From: CF-118 sp035934385
GTDB taxonomy: Bacteria; Chloroflexota; Dormibacteria; Dormibacterales; Dormibacteraceae
DNA: 64,000 bases
NCBI GenBank assembly: GCA_035934385.1
Contig: DASYXY010000008.1
Coordinates: forward strand, 70,112-134,111
Reading direction: 5' to 3'
This document shows, in pieces, positions 16,801-31,800 of the stretch (its first letter is position 1; each line of letters opens with the position of its first letter). The notes below the pieces were generated by a model. That model was given only the letters and a program-made list of their open reading frames with translations, ran no database searches and was not told the origin of the DNA. The position numbers and the translations under genes were made by a program.

Positions 16801-19800
16801 GCAGGATCTGAGCGCCGCGCTCGCGGTCACCGTCGACGTCGCGACGACCAAGGCCTACATCGCGCCGCAGGACCAGACGACCGCGCACACGATCAACACC
16901 GGCACCGGCGGGCAGAAGGTGCACGCCGGCAGCAAGAACGTGAGCTCGGCGACGGCCGACGCGGGCAACATCAAGTTCACGCCGGACGCTCCGATGGTCA
17001 CCGGCAACGGCGCGGCCGGCTTCCTGACCTCCGGCAAGACCTACTACTACAAGCTCACCGCGCTGTTCAAGGGCGACGGCAGCACGACGGTCACCGTGCC
17101 CGTCACGCTCCTCGGCTCGGGTGACACGCTGAACGTCGTGGACACAAGCAGCTTCGGCTCGATCGGCGACAAGGGCGTGCTGACGATCGACCTGGTGCCG
17201 CAGGCGTGCGACTTCACCGTCGCCGGTCCAACGACCCTGACGCTGAACAACTGCGCGGGCGGCGTTCTGTTCGGAGCCAACGTAACTGGTGCGGACGAGA
17301 GCCTCCCCGGCGCCGAGACCAAGTACGCGGTGCCGATGGGCCAGACCGCTTCGACGCTGAACTGGACATCGGTCGTCAACGCGATCGGGTACCGCATCTA
17401 CCGCACCAAGCTCGCCACAGACGCCAGCGGCAGTGAGGTCCTCCTCGACTCGACCATCGGCAACTCGTCGACGTTCTACGCCGACCAGTCCGTAAGCACT
17501 CTTCCGGGCTCCGCGCTGCCGACGAAGGACGACAAGTCGAACTTCGGCATCGCGGTCGCGGTCAACGTCGACATCATCGACACCGAGGCGTACCTCGCTG
17601 GAAACCTCAGCCTGCTCGCCGGCGGCGGCGTCACCGTCGAGGCGCAGGGGCCAGGCAGCGGCCAGTCTGCGTTCACGGCGCACTCGACGTCGGGCGCCGG
17701 CGGAAGCAAGGGCATCACCGCCGCCGGGTCGATCTCGGTCAACGTCGCGCTGAGCACGACGATCGCCGAGGTCCGAAACGCCGCCGGCTCGCCGGTTTCG
17801 ATCACTGGCGACCTGAAGCTGAGCTCGACCTCGAACATGGCCAGCAACGGGACGGCTGACGCGAAGCAGTCGGGCGACGGCAACACCAGCGGTGTCGGCG
17901 TGTCGGTGGCCGTGAACGTCGTCAATGACACGACGTCGTCCGACGTCGCGAACGGCGCCGACCTGGTCGGACTCAAGAACCTCACCCTCACAGCGGCGGC
18001 CAAGGACGCGATGACTACCAAGGCGGACGGTGGCGCCTCCTCGGGCAACGGCACCCTTACTCTCTCGGCCGAGGTCGCGATCGCGATCTCCAACGTGACG
18101 ACGACAGCGTCGATCGGCACGGGACCCGACCTGAGCCTCGCGACCGGCGGCGCGCTCAGCGCCCATGCGACCCAGAACGCGACCACTACCACGACCGCGA
18201 GCGGCGCGACCACGGGCGGCAACGCCGGCATCGGCCTCTCGCTGGGGCTGCTGATCGCCAACCATCACGTCTTTTCGCAGCTCAGCCGCAACCTGACCCA
18301 GAGCGCTTCAGCAAGCTTCGCTGCGGACGGGGCCTCCGCTAACGACACCGAGGCCAGCGCCAGCGACACCGGAGCCCCGGAGTCGACCAACTCGAGCTCG
18401 ACCGACAACAAGCCGGACTCGTCGGGCAAAGACGTCAACGCGAAGGCGGATGCGAACGTCGGCAACGGAGACGACCACGCCTCGAACGCCGGCGGGACGG
18501 GCGCGAGCTCGGATCAGAAGACCACGCCACCGGCGAAGAGCGGTGAGAACGGCGGCACCAAGCTGACGGTCGCCGCCGCGGCCGCGATCGTGATCCTTGA
18601 TGCCAAGGCCGTGGCCACGCCCGCCGACGCGTTGACGATCACCAGCGCCGGCACGCTGACCCTGAAGTCATCCGAGGACACGGACTCGAAGGCGATCGCC
18701 AAGGCCAGCGCGACCAAGGCGCAGACGGCGAACATAGGCGCCGCGGCGGCGATCAACCTGGTGCATATCACCGCCCAGTCGAGTACCGGCATGAACGACG
18801 TGATCTCGGCCAAGGGCATCACGCTGGCCGCGGCGACGAACAAGACCGGCGCGCTGAAGGGCAACTGGAGCTCGGGCACCAGTTACAGCCAGGGCGATGT
18901 CGTCAAGGACCCGTTCGACACCAACATGTACGTCGCCCTCAACGACGTCGCCACAGACCTCGACGCGCCGCACTTCGATGCCACGAACTGGGCACTGGTC
19001 GGACCCTGGCTTCCTGGCTTTGACTACACCCAGGGCACCGTCGTGATCGACACCTTTGACGGCAAGGCCTATGTCGCGGCGAACGACATAACCAACGACC
19101 AGGTCGGGCCGCACGCCGACTCGGCCAACTGGACGGTGGTCAGCAACGAGCCGGACGGCAAGAGCACTCTCGACACAGAGGCAACCGCGGGCGCGGGCGC
19201 CGGCAAGGTTGGAATCGCCGGCTCGCTCGCGCTCACCATCCTTGACTCCGAGGTTCACGCGGACCTCCTGCCGACAACCGGAGACAACCTGAACGGCGGC
19301 GATCTCGCGCAGTCGGCGACGAGCTCCGTCGACGTGACGGCCAAGGCGATGGCGAGCGACAAGGACGCCAAGACCGTCGGCATCGGTGCAGGCGCGGCGA
19401 TCAACATCGTGGACGACGTCACGACTGCGCTGATCGAGGACGGGGCGCTGATCAGCAACCCACACAAGATCACGCTGACCGCCAACGGCACGGACTCGAT
19501 GACCACATATGCCGAGGCCGGGACGACGGGCGCGTCGGGCTCGACGCTGAGCCTCACCGCCGACGCGGCAATCGCATTGCCGACGGTGACGACCACCGCC
19601 GCGATCCAGGGCACCGGCGCGCCCCAGGCGATCACCGCCTCGGACGCGATCTCGGTGAGCGCCACTCAGACCGCGAAGACGACCACCACCGCCAAGGCCA
19701 ACGCCGTGAACGGCACCGTGGTGATCGGTCTCGCCCTCGGCCTCGTGATCGCGAACGACTCGGTGACCGCCAGCGACACGCGCATCCTCACCGGCAAGTC

Positions 19801-22800
19801 GGTGACTCTGACCGCCACCGGATCGCAGTCCAACACCAACGAGGCCGACGCAAGCGCCACAGGTGCCGCGGGCAAAGACACCGGCAAGTCGACGGACAGC
19901 TCGGGCAAGGACGTCAACGGCAAGGCGGATGACCAGCTCGGCAACGCCAACACCGAGCGCACGGACGCCACGCCGAGCAAGACCGCGACAACCACAGACA
20001 CCAAGAGCGCCAAGGCGGACTCGTCGGACAACAACGGCAACACCGACTCGAGCAAGGACTCCAACACGGTCACGGTCGCCGGCGCCGCCGCAATCAACAT
20101 CGTCACGGAGAGCACCCAGGCATCGCTCGCCTCCACCGCCAACGTCACGGCGACCGGTGGACCCTTGACGATCAAGACGCTCTCGAACGCTGACGCCAGC
20201 GCGAAGGGTGTGGGCAAGGCGGACGAGGCTGGCACCGTTGGCATCGGCGTCGGCGTGGCGGTCAACTCGGTCACGGTCACGAACATGGCGACGACCGGCA
20301 CCGCCACTGTGAGTGCCAAGGGCCTTGACGTCGAGGCGGGCATGCTGGTCAACGGCCAGGATCGGATCCAGCGCTTCGACCCGTCCTCTGGCGAGTGGAA
20401 GACGATCGACCAGGGCGAGACCTTCCCCGAGTCGCCCGAAAGTGGCGATCTGTTCCAGCTGACCAAGGCCGTGCCCGCCACCACTACCGCGAAGGGAGCC
20501 CAGACCTTGACCACCGGCGGCAACCTCAACGTCGCCTCCACCGCTGACTTCGGGACGACCGGCGGATCGTTCAAGGTCCACGTCGGCACCGACGACGTCA
20601 CCTGCAACTACACGAGCGCCGGCGGCGGCGTCTTGAACAACCTGTCCGGCGACAAGTGCATGGGCTCGGTCGAGGACAAAGCGCTTGTGACGATGACGAC
20701 CAGCACGACCGTCAGCGGCCCGTTCCAGGACCCGTCGAGCGGCTTCCTGGCGGTGGCCGACGCGACCAATTTCGAGACGGCCGGCAAGTTCACGGTCCAA
20801 GGCGTGACCGGAACCTGCACCTACCTCGGGATCGTGGCCAACGTGTTCGGCGGCATCACCGGGTGTAGCGGCACGCCGAAGGACGGCGCCACCGTCACCC
20901 GCGCGTCGGTCCTGCCCGGGGTCTACATGTGGAACGACTCCACCTCGCACTGGGACATGCAGAACAAGGGCGTCGGCACCGGCACGAGCTTGCCGACCGC
21001 CCCGAACTTCGGCGATTACTTCCAGATCACCAAGGCCGCGGCGCCGACGACCGCGGTGTTCGGTGCTTTCCAGAACCTGAGCCTCGGTGCACTCGCCGTC
21101 AACTCGACGGCCGGGTTCAATGCGTCAGGCGCGTTCAAGGTCGACGGCATTCCGGGCACCTGCGACTACAGCAGCCTGCTCGGGGGCAACACCTTCATCG
21201 GCATCGCCGGCTGCACGGGCTTTCCTGATGACAAGGCCACGATCACCGCCGTCGCCGCCGCAACGACAGTTCACCTCGCGCAGAGCCTGGGCAGCGGAAC
21301 GCTGAACGTCGCCACCACGACAGGCTTCGCGGCCTCCAACGGCACGTTCACGGTCGCCGGGGGCACCGGGACCTGCAAGTACACGTCGACGACGCCGACT
21401 TCGTTCACAGGCGTCAGCGTTTGCACCGGCAGCGTCAGCAACGGAGCAGCAGTCACATCTGGGACCGCTGCGCCGAGCCTGGCCGCAGGTGTGTACCAGT
21501 TCGAGCTGCTCACCGGCTGGACGTTCCTCGGCGACGGCCTGACGTTGCCGGACATCCCGATGGGGACGACCCTCCCGACCAGCCCATCGACCGGTGACTT
21601 CTTCGATCTCACAACGCCGATCAAGGGGATCTATCGCTTCGACGGCACTAGCTGGGACCTGCTCGGCTCGGACCTCTACTACCGCCTGGCCGAGCACGAC
21701 ATCTCGGCGGAAGCGGAGTCCGGCGCCGGCGGCGACAAGGACAAGGTCAGCATCGCGGGCGCGCTCGCGCTGAACATCGTTCACGACCACACCGAGGCGA
21801 TCGTTCCCAACGGGGCGACGGTCAGCGCCGGCACCGGTGACATCACCATCAAAGCCCAGAGCAACGAAGAGGACACCGCCAAGGCCGACTCGGACTCCAA
21901 GAGCGGCAAGGTCGGTATCGGCGCCTCGGTCTCGATCGAGGTCCTGAACGACAACACCATCCGGGCCGCGATCGAGGACCACGCGATCGTCAATGGCGGC
22001 GGCAAGCTCACCGTTTCGGCCAGCTTCCACCACGACGTGGAGACTGAGGACAAGGCCGGCACCGAGGGCGGCATCTCGATCAGCCCGTCGGTGTCGATCG
22101 CGATCCTCAACGACCAGGTCGCCGCCTACGTCGGCATCGGCAACGACATGACGGTCGCCGGCGACGCGAGCATCACGGCGAGCGTGGACACCAGCTCGAG
22201 CCTCGACTCGAACGCCTCGGCCGCCGGCAACGACGTGGCCATCGGCGCGGCGGTGGCGGTCAACGTCATCGAAACATCGGCAACCGCGGAGCTCCTGCGC
22301 AACCTCAAGGTCACTGCCGGCGGGCTCACCGTCAGCGCCTCGACCGACGGCAAGAGCGAGGGCAAGGCCGAAGCGAGCTCGAAGGGTGAGAGCGATTCCG
22401 GCAAGAGCTCGGACGACCAGTCGAAGGACCAGGTCCAGAAGAACCCGAACACCAAGGACCAGACCGACGGCAGCCTGCCCAAGTCGCAGGACCAGACCGA
22501 CAGCGCGAACTCCACATCCAGCGATAACTCAGGCGAGGACAGCGGCGGTGTCAACATCGCCGCGGCCGTGGCCGTGAACTGGGCGCGCCACACGACGCTG
22601 GCGGAGATCGGCGACGTCACGAAGCCATCCGCTCCGACCGTGTCGGCGACCGGTGCGGTCAAGGTCAGCGGTGAGAACAACATCAGCGCCAACGCCAAGG
22701 GGATCGGCCTCAGCACCAACCTGGAGTCGGACGTCGCCATCGGCGCGGGTGTGGGACTGAACTACGAAGTCATCACCAACACCGCGTCGATCGCTCCCAG

Positions 22801-25800
22801 CGCGGTGGTGAGCGGCAACGGCATCACCGTCGAGGCCGTCACGCCGGCCACGAAGGAGAACGACTTCGTTGTCTGGGCGTTCGCAGCGGCCGGCGGTAAG
22901 TCCGACGCCAGCGTCGCCGCTTCAGTCGGGATCCAGGTGCTGAGCTTCACGACCACAGCGGTGATCGGCAAAGGCGCGCAGATCACCTCCACAGGCAACC
23001 TCGACCTGAATGCAACGAACTTCATGGGCCTGCAGGTCATCGCCGCGGCGGGCGGCCTGTCGACCAGCGGCTCCGCGGTTGGCGGCGCCGTGGTGGTGAA
23101 CATCCTGTCGCCGGTCCAGACCGAGGCTTACATCGACTCAGGTACCGGCGGGGCGGGCACGTGCACGAGTGACACGACGTGCGTCACCGTGACTGGCGAC
23201 AGCTCGATCAAGGCCAAGCAGACCCTGGTCCCGATCGAGCCGGACACGCCGCTCAAGGGCAAGATCACGCTGCCCAAGGTCACGTCGCTCGCGGTCGGCG
23301 GCAGCGCCGGCGGCGGCGATGCAGCAGTCACCGGCTCGGTGATCGTCGACGTCTTCAAGATGATGACGCAGGCATACATCGGCTCCGGCGCCCAGGTCAC
23401 CACGACGGGCCTCACCATCACGGCCGAGAACGACACTTCGGTCGTCAACGTCGCAGGCGCTCTCGCCCTCAGCGAGGGCAGCGCGGGCGTCGCCGTCTCG
23501 ATCATCGTCGAGGTGATCAACAAGGACGCCGACGCGTTCGTCGGCCAGTCGGCATTCGTCAATGCCGGCGGCGACGTCTCCATCTCGGCGATCAGCCACG
23601 AGGATCTGTTCGAGCTGGTCGTCGCCGGCGGCGCGTCGGAGAGCGCCGGCGTCGCGGGCTCGATCCTGGTCGTCGTCTTCAACGGTGACTCATCGCACTC
23701 GATCAGCGCATACATCGACTCCTACGCGACCGTCCACGCCGCCGGCAAGCTCGCGGTCTCTGCCTCGGATACCGCCGACAAGCTGAACCTCGCCTCGGGC
23801 AACATCGCGATCGGCACGGGCTCGGCAGGCGTCGGTGCTTCGGCCGTGATCGTCGTCTGGAATGGGATCGTCGATGCCTCAGTCCGTTCGCACGCGAACG
23901 TGGAGGGCGATGGCGGCACCGGCGTCACGGTGACGGCGATGCAAGAAGAAAACCTGCTGCTGATCGCGGTCAGCGGTGACGGTGGGGACTCGGCCGGCGT
24001 CGCCGGGTCGGTGGTGGTCAACGTCTTTGGTGACACGACGACGGCGCACATCGATCCGAATGTGACGATCGGCGGATCCAACGCCGCGGTCGGCGTGTCG
24101 GCCACCGACAACACAACGATCTTGAGCATCGCTGGCGCGCTGGCCATTGGTGGCACGGCCGGCGTCGGCGCAGGCATCGACGTTGAGGTCGTCACCAAGA
24201 ACACCACGGCCTCGATCGGCAAGTCAGGCAGCATCTCCACGACCACCGGCAATGTGACCGTGGCCGCGATTTCCAGCGAGAACGCAACGTCGATCGCGGT
24301 CGGCGCAGGGTTCGGCGGAACCGCGGCCGTCAACGTCAACGTCGGCGTGTCGGTCTACTCGATCACGACTAGTGCGTTCATCGACGGTGGCTCGAGCCCG
24401 TCGGACGGCGCAGTTGTCAACTCCGGTGGCGGCGTGGGCGTCACCGCTGACGAGACCCTCAGCCTCAACGCCATCGGCGGCAACGTCTCGGCCGCGGGCA
24501 CGGCCGCGGTGGGCGCCGCCGCAGCGGTCCCGGTGATCACCAAGGAGACCCACGCTTACATAGCGCCGCACGCCCAGGTCACCTCCGGCACCGGCGCAGT
24601 GAGCGCGGACACCGGGCTCATCACGGTCACCGCGGTCGACACGCACTTCGACCCGTCCCGCACGGGCGCGATCACAGGCCCAAGCAACAGCGTCCTGCAC
24701 CTGCAGTCCAACCACGGCCTGTCGGAGGACGAGCGGGTCATCTACGACAACGGCGGTGCGTCGGACATCGGCGGTCTCCACTCGGTTCAGGACGACGCCG
24801 CGAGCACGGTCAATGGCGCGGGCCAGGACCTGGGCCTGCACATGCTGACCGTCGCCGACGCTTCGACGTTCTCGTCGAGCGGGGGCTCGTTCAACGTCGC
24901 CGGCATCAACGGGACGTGCACCTACTCGGGCAAGAGCGGCAACCAGCTCACAGGAGTCATGGGCTGCACGGGCACTCCGGCGGACGGCGCCAACGTGACG
25001 ACCGGCACCGTCTACTACGCGCACGTTGTCTCGCCGACCGATGTCCAGCTGATGAACCAGCCGCACGGGCTGACCTCTGGCAGTGCTTCGAGCGACTGCT
25101 CGATCGTGGTCTGCTCGCTGAGCACGCCGTCGACCCACGGCGAGGGTCATCGCATCGTGCCGACGGACAAGGCCGGCGTCCGTGAAGACCAGTCGCCGCG
25201 CTTCAACCCGCGGCCCACCGGCGGAATCACCAACGGCGACGTCGACTACTCGACGTGGACGATCACACTGCCTTACAACACCTCGCTCGCCAACGATGAC
25301 AAGGTGGTGTACAGCTCGGGCGGCGGCACCCCAATCGGCGGCCTCGTCGACGGCGGCACCTACTACGCCGAAAACGTGGCCAACGGCAACCCCACGACGC
25401 TGAACCTGTCGGCGACGAAGGGCGGCTCGATCATCCACATCACCGACCCAGGGACGGGTGGCGGCAGGTCGCAGAGCGTCGTCCCGGATGGCGATGCGCC
25501 GACTGGCGACGGCAGCGACATGGGCGCCCCGCGCACCGTGACCGTGCAGACGGACACCGTGCAGGGCGTGGCGGTCACGGCAACCAACAGCGATGACATC
25601 GCCGGCGTTGGCATCTCGGCCGGATTCGCCGGTAGCGCCGCGGTCAACCTCTCCGGTGTCGTCGACGTCATCAAAGCCAACACCTCGGCCTACATCGGCA
25701 AGTCGGCCACGGTGAACTCGGGTGGCGACGTGCGCGTCGCAGCGGCTAACCAGTTCCACGAGATCGGCATCGCGGCGACGATCGCGATCGCCGGTGAGGC

Positions 25801-28800
25801 GGGCGTGGGCGTCGGCGTCGGGGTCCACCTGGTGACGCTCAACACCGACGCCTACATCGACGACGCGGCCCAGGTCACCGCCGCCAACGACATCAATGTG
25901 ATCGCCAACGGGAAGGAGGCGATCATCTCGGTCGTCGCCGGCGCCAGCGGCGGCACGGTCGGTGTCGCGGGCACCCTCACCGTGACCATCCTCAAGGTGC
26001 ACACCTTCGCGTGCACCGGCACGTGGACCAGCGACAGCAAGGGCTGCGCGAACCCGCCGGCAAGCCCGCTCCACCCCACGACCCTCTCGGCCGGTAACAA
26101 CGTCGCCATCGGATCGCGCGACGAGAGCACGCTCACCCTGATCACAGCGAGCCTGGCGGGCGGATTCGTCGGCGTCGGTGTGGCGGTCGGAGTCGCGAGC
26201 GTGAGCAAGGACACCGAGGCGTTCATCGGGCCCAACGGCGTGGTCGATGGAGCGGCCAATGGCACCGACCCGACCACCGCTTACACGGGCAACTTCAACT
26301 CGGGCGGGGACTTCGGCAACTTCCAGACCAACTCGATGAAGGGCATCGCCATCGAGGCCGCCTCTAGCGAGAACATCTTCGGCCTCTCCGCAAGCGTCGG
26401 CGGCGGGTTCGTCGGCATTGCCGGCGGGGTGGGGGTGACCCTGATCCACGTCGGCACGCAGGCTTACGCCGGCGCCAACGCCCAGCTGAACCAGAACGGC
26501 GGCGCCACGGGCGGAGCAACCCAGTCCGTCAATGCGTCGGCGGTCGACTACTTCAAGTCCCTGACCGTGGCCGGTGGCGCGGCAGGCGGATTCGTCGGAG
26601 TGGCAGGTGGTGTCGACATCGGCACAGCGGACTCCAGCGTCCAGGCGTTCTTGGACACAGGCACGAAGGTCGCCGCGCAGTTGAGCGTCGAGGTCAATGC
26701 TCTGTCGCGCAAGCAGGTGCAGACGTACGCGCTCAGCCTGGGCGTCGGCTTCGTCGGCGTTGCGGGTTCGGTGTCTGTCTGGTCGGTCGGCACGCAGGGC
26801 GAGTCGCACTACAACCCGGTGGGCGGCGGTCCGGCCAAGGGCAACTGGATGACGGCCACCAACTACCAGAAGGGTGACGTGGTCACCGACACGACCGACC
26901 CGTGCACGACCGCGAACTGCAACGTCTGGACCGCGAGCAGCAACCTGACCCCCAGCGCGATCGCGCCGCACAGCGACACGGCTCACTGGACAAGGGGCCA
27001 AACAGACTCGCTGCAATCTGCGCCGGACGGGACGCCAGGCTGTCTGCCTGGCTGTGACAAGGGCCAGTGGTCAAGCGCCGCCTCATACAACAGCGGCGAT
27101 GTGGTCGAGTACCAGGGCAGCCAGTTCCAGGCTCGCAAGGCTGTCGGACCGTCGTCAACAACACCACCCAACGACCTGACAGACTGGCTGGGCGTCAGCA
27201 AGGGCGGCAGCGCCCAGGGCAGCGCCGACAGCGGCGCGTCCGGCCAGGACATGGGCGGCGCCCCTGGCTACGGCCACGTGCTGAACAACACCTCGGCCGG
27301 ACCGGCCTCACCGTTCAGTGGCGGCAGCGGCTACAGCGCGAAGACCCACGTCACCTTCAGCAGCCAGGACTGGACGGCGCGCCGCGACATCGTGGCGCCG
27401 GTAGCCTGGGCGCCCGGCTCATATAACCGCGGCACGATCGTCACCGACGGCCTGAACAACTACGCGCCCCAGGTTGACAACCCGGACAACACCACGGCCC
27501 CGCACAACAACCTGGTCGCGACCTCGGCCACGCCGTTCTCGGGCGTCGCCGCGTACAGCGCGGGCGACGAGGTCTCGTACAACCGCGAAGGCTTCAAGGC
27601 CCAGCGCGCGATCACCATCGTGGGCAGCAACTGGCTGCCGAGCATGGTCTACAACCGCGGCACGGTGGTCATCGACCCGACCGACCACAACCAGTACGCC
27701 CCGATCGTGGACAACCCCGACGAGACCGTGCAGCCGCACCAGAACGCGTTCCAGTGGGCCCTGTACAACCCGTCATCCGATTCCACCGACTGGACCCCGT
27801 TCGCCGGACAGTGGGCGCTGTACGACCCGTCTCACGACCAGGCCGACTTCGTCTCCAGCGCCGGCGCGACCAAGACCAACGGCAAGATCGCCTCCCACGC
27901 CTCGGATGCGACCGGCGACGTCAGCGGCAATGAGCCCGGCAGCATGGTCGCGTCGCACGGAATCAGCACGGTTCCGAGCGCAGGCACCACGGCGACCGTC
28001 GACGGCACCGTCGTGGCGCACAACGGTCATGTCCACGTCTGGGCCAAGGACAACCTCGACGTCAAGGGCCTGGCAGGCGCGGTGGCGGCCGGCGTCGTAG
28101 GCGTCGGTGCGGCGGTCCTGGTCCTCAACGTCGACAGCAGCACGGATGCCGGTATTGGGCCGAGCGCCGATATCACGGCCGGCGCCGGTGGCGGCGGCCA
28201 GATCTCCGTCGACGCCGAGATGAACCCCGAGAACACCAGCGGCCTCGCCTTCTCCGGCACGGGCGGCCTGGTCGCGGTCGGCGCGCAGGTGGTCGTGCTC
28301 AACGACAGCAGCGCACAGAACGCCCATGTCGACGGCGGCACGCTGGAGCGCGCGGGCGGCGGCATCGACGTCACCTCCAACGCTCAGCGCTTCCCGGACA
28401 TCGAGTCGATAGGGGTGGCCATCGGCGCAGTCACCGCCGGCGCCTCGGTCGCGGTGATGAGCGTGACCGGCAACAACCGGGCGTTCATCGGCAACGTCGC
28501 GATCGCCACGAACCACCAGCACGTCGCTCACCTGACCGTGCATGCGGAAGACAACGTCACCGCGCCCGTCTTGGGAATCGCCGTGGCGGGCGGCGCCTTC
28601 GCAGGTCTCGGCGGTGTGATCGCCATCTCGAGCTTGTCTGGCACCGCCAGCGCTACATCGGGCGCGCAAGGCGACGTCGACGGCGCCGTCGAAGTGAGCG
28701 CCCACGCCACGCACGTCGTCAGCACTAAGACGTTCAACGTCAGCACCGGCGTTGCGGCGGCCGGCCTGACGGTTTCCCGGGCCGATGACGCCCGCAACAC

Positions 28801-31800
28801 CGAGGCGACTCTGGCCTCGACGGCGAGCGGCACCGCGGGAGGCGGCGTGTCCGTGACCTCGACCGCCACCAACCAGGCCACCGCCACCGCGCCGGGCGGC
28901 CAGGTCGGCGGCGTCGCGATCGGCATCATGATCGCGATCGCTCTCGTCGAGGGCGACACCAAGGCCGATCTCGAGGGCAGTGTTGGCGGCTCCGTGTTCA
29001 CCACAGTTCGGGCTACCGGCGACAACGAGGCAAACGCCACCTCGACCACCGTCGGCATCGGCGCCGTCGCCGCCAGCGGCGAGTTCGCCGACGCCGAGAT
29101 CAAGAGCGGCGCCGCCATCGACGCGATCCTTGGCGGCTCCGTCAAGTCAGACGGGACGGTGACTGTCGAGGCCACGCAGAGCCACCGCAACGACGCCGAG
29201 GCCTCGGCGACGGCGGTCGGCATCGGCATCGGGGGCGCCCTATCGTTCGAGCTGACCTTCGCCAAGGACGGCGGCGAGGTCAAGGCTGAGATCGACGGCA
29301 ACGTCACCAAGTCGGGCTCGCTCTACTACCACGCGTACGGCCACAACTTCGTGGATGCCGAAACGCTCGCGGCAGCGGCAAGCGCGTTCTTGAGCGGAAC
29401 CGCGTCCGGCGCTGTTTCGGACATCGAAACGACGGCAGTCGTCGAGGTCGTGAGCACCGGCGGCTCGTCGACAAGCGGCGGCGGAGCCACGATCAGGGCC
29501 GAGTCCGACAACCACGCCAAGACGAACACCCAGCTCGCGTCCGGCGGCCTGGGCGCATTCGCCATCAGCGTGCCCAGCGCGAAGGTCGAGGGCGCCACGA
29601 ACGTGACCTATGACGGCTCGGTGACCACCACGGGTGGCGACCTCATGGTCCAGGCGACCAGCAACAACTTCGCCGAGGTCGACTCGCCGTCGCTCTCGAT
29701 CGGCGCGATCGCGGCGGCCATCGCGTCCGTCGACTCCGAGGTAACCGGCGACGCCAAGACTGACGCGTGGATCGGACCGAACTCGGGCGCCTCGGCGACC
29801 TTCTCCGCGCCCGGCCACGCGATCAGGGTCGAAGCTACGTCGACCAACAAGGCGACCGCTTCTTCCGAGAGCCTGGCCGCCGGTGCGCTCGCGGTCACGA
29901 TCGAGTTCGTCACGTCGCTGATCGGTGGCGAGACCAGGGCTGAGTTCGACGGAACGGTCCCGGCGCCGAGCGGGCTCGACGCGCAGACCGGGAGCGTGCT
30001 CGTCCAGGCGCACGGCCAGAACACCGCGACCGCCACGACGAAGATGCTCAGCGTGACCGCCATCGGCGCCCAGGGCGCCAAGGCGGATGCGGAGGTTCAG
30101 ACCGGTGCCGCCGTGATCGCGATGTCTGGCGCCACCGCCTCGATCGACGTGAGCGGCGCGGTCGCCCTTGATGCCGAGCTGACGAACGACGGCGCCGGCC
30201 ACTTCAACTACACCGACGCCAAGATCCTCAGCGACTCGCTCGGCGCGATCAATGCCGGAATCTTCTTCGCCGATTCGTACATCGCGGGCGCGGTCGTCGC
30301 GGAGATGGACGGCAGCATCGCCGCCTCGGGCAGTGTCGGCCTCACCGCCACCGGCACCAACGACGCCGAGGGCAGCACCAGCTCCCTGGGCATCGGCGCC
30401 ATCTCCGTCTCCGGCGCCGCCGTCGACGTGGAGGTGTTGCCGGGAGGGACGGTCGAGACCAACGTGGGGGCAGGCACGATCGCGAGTGGCGGCCTCGTCG
30501 CCCTCAACGCCACATCGCACAACACGGCGAACGCAACCTCTGACACGGCCAACATCGGCATCGTCGCCGGTGGCATCACGGTGCCGAGCGCGAAGGTTCG
30601 CGGCGAGACGAAGGCCGAGTTCGGCGCGAACCTCACCAGCGGCACCGGGCTGAACGTCGACGCGACCTCGACCAACACCGCGACCACGAGCAGCGCAATC
30701 GTCGCCATCGGGGCGCTCAGCGGCGGCGGCGCAGGCGCGACGGCCATCGTGAGCGCCGAGGCCTCGACGCTGGCGGTCGTCGACCAGGGCGCGGCGGTCA
30801 ACGTCAGCGGCGCCGTCCAGGTCGAGGCGACGTCAACCGACCACGCCACCGCCACGCCTTCACAGATCGCGCTCGGCGCGTTCACACTGTCCGTGCTCCT
30901 GCCCACCGCCATCATCGGGAGCGAGGACCAGGGCGACTGGAGCTCCGCCAACAGCTACAACCAGAACGACCTCGTCCATTACTCCGGTGCCGAGTACGTC
31001 GCCCAGCAGGACGTGTCGACCGGCGGCGCGGCGCCCAACACCGACCCCGCCGACTGGCGTCAGGTCAACGGCAACGGGACCCTGGCTTACGTGGACGGCG
31101 GTATCACCGCCGGCAGCCTGCTGGTCCAGTCACGCGGCCAGAACCAGGCCGTGTCAACGGTCGACCTCCACTTCTTCTCGCTCGCGGGCGGTGGTGGCGC
31201 CGAGGCCGACGCCAAGGTCGAACCGAACGCCACGACGGTTGCCTTTGTTGGCTCGGATGCGATCATCGGGGTCTCCGGACCGGTCACGGTCGATGCGGGC
31301 CTGGTTTCTGACGGGACCCACGCGAACTACGCCGACACCCACCTGTTCGCTCTGGGCGCCGGCATCATCGCCGCCGGTGTATATGTCGCCCACTCGCTGA
31401 TCGCCGGTGGCGTTGACGCCGAGCTCAATGGCGCGGTGACCGGCTCGAGCTCGGTGACCGTCGAGACCAACCAGAGCGTGGGTGGAGTGACGAACGGGTT
31501 CAACGATGCCGAATCCGACGCCAACGCGACCAACGTCTCGCTTGCGGCCGCCGTCACGATATCGATCGCCGACACCGAGATCTCAAATGGGGCGTACACG
31601 CAGGCCAGGATCGGCAACGCCGGCATCGTGACCAGCGGCTCGGTCCAGGTCCTCGCTACCTCGCGGAACTACGCGATCACCCACAGCAACGTGATCGCGG
31701 TCGGCCTGTTCGGCGCGGGCGGCGTCGCCATGCCGACAGCCAGCGTGGGCGGCTCGACCACCGCGGAGATGGACGGCCAGGTTTCCGGCGGGAACGGCGT

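Noticed and set aside
24224..27016. 930-codon minus-strand frame, and others at 16379-18268, 18668-20950 and 42563-45229
   Set aside because: All lie antisense to the giant gene, are rich in Arg, Gly, Asp and Val, and show no domain. They are shadows of its codon bias.
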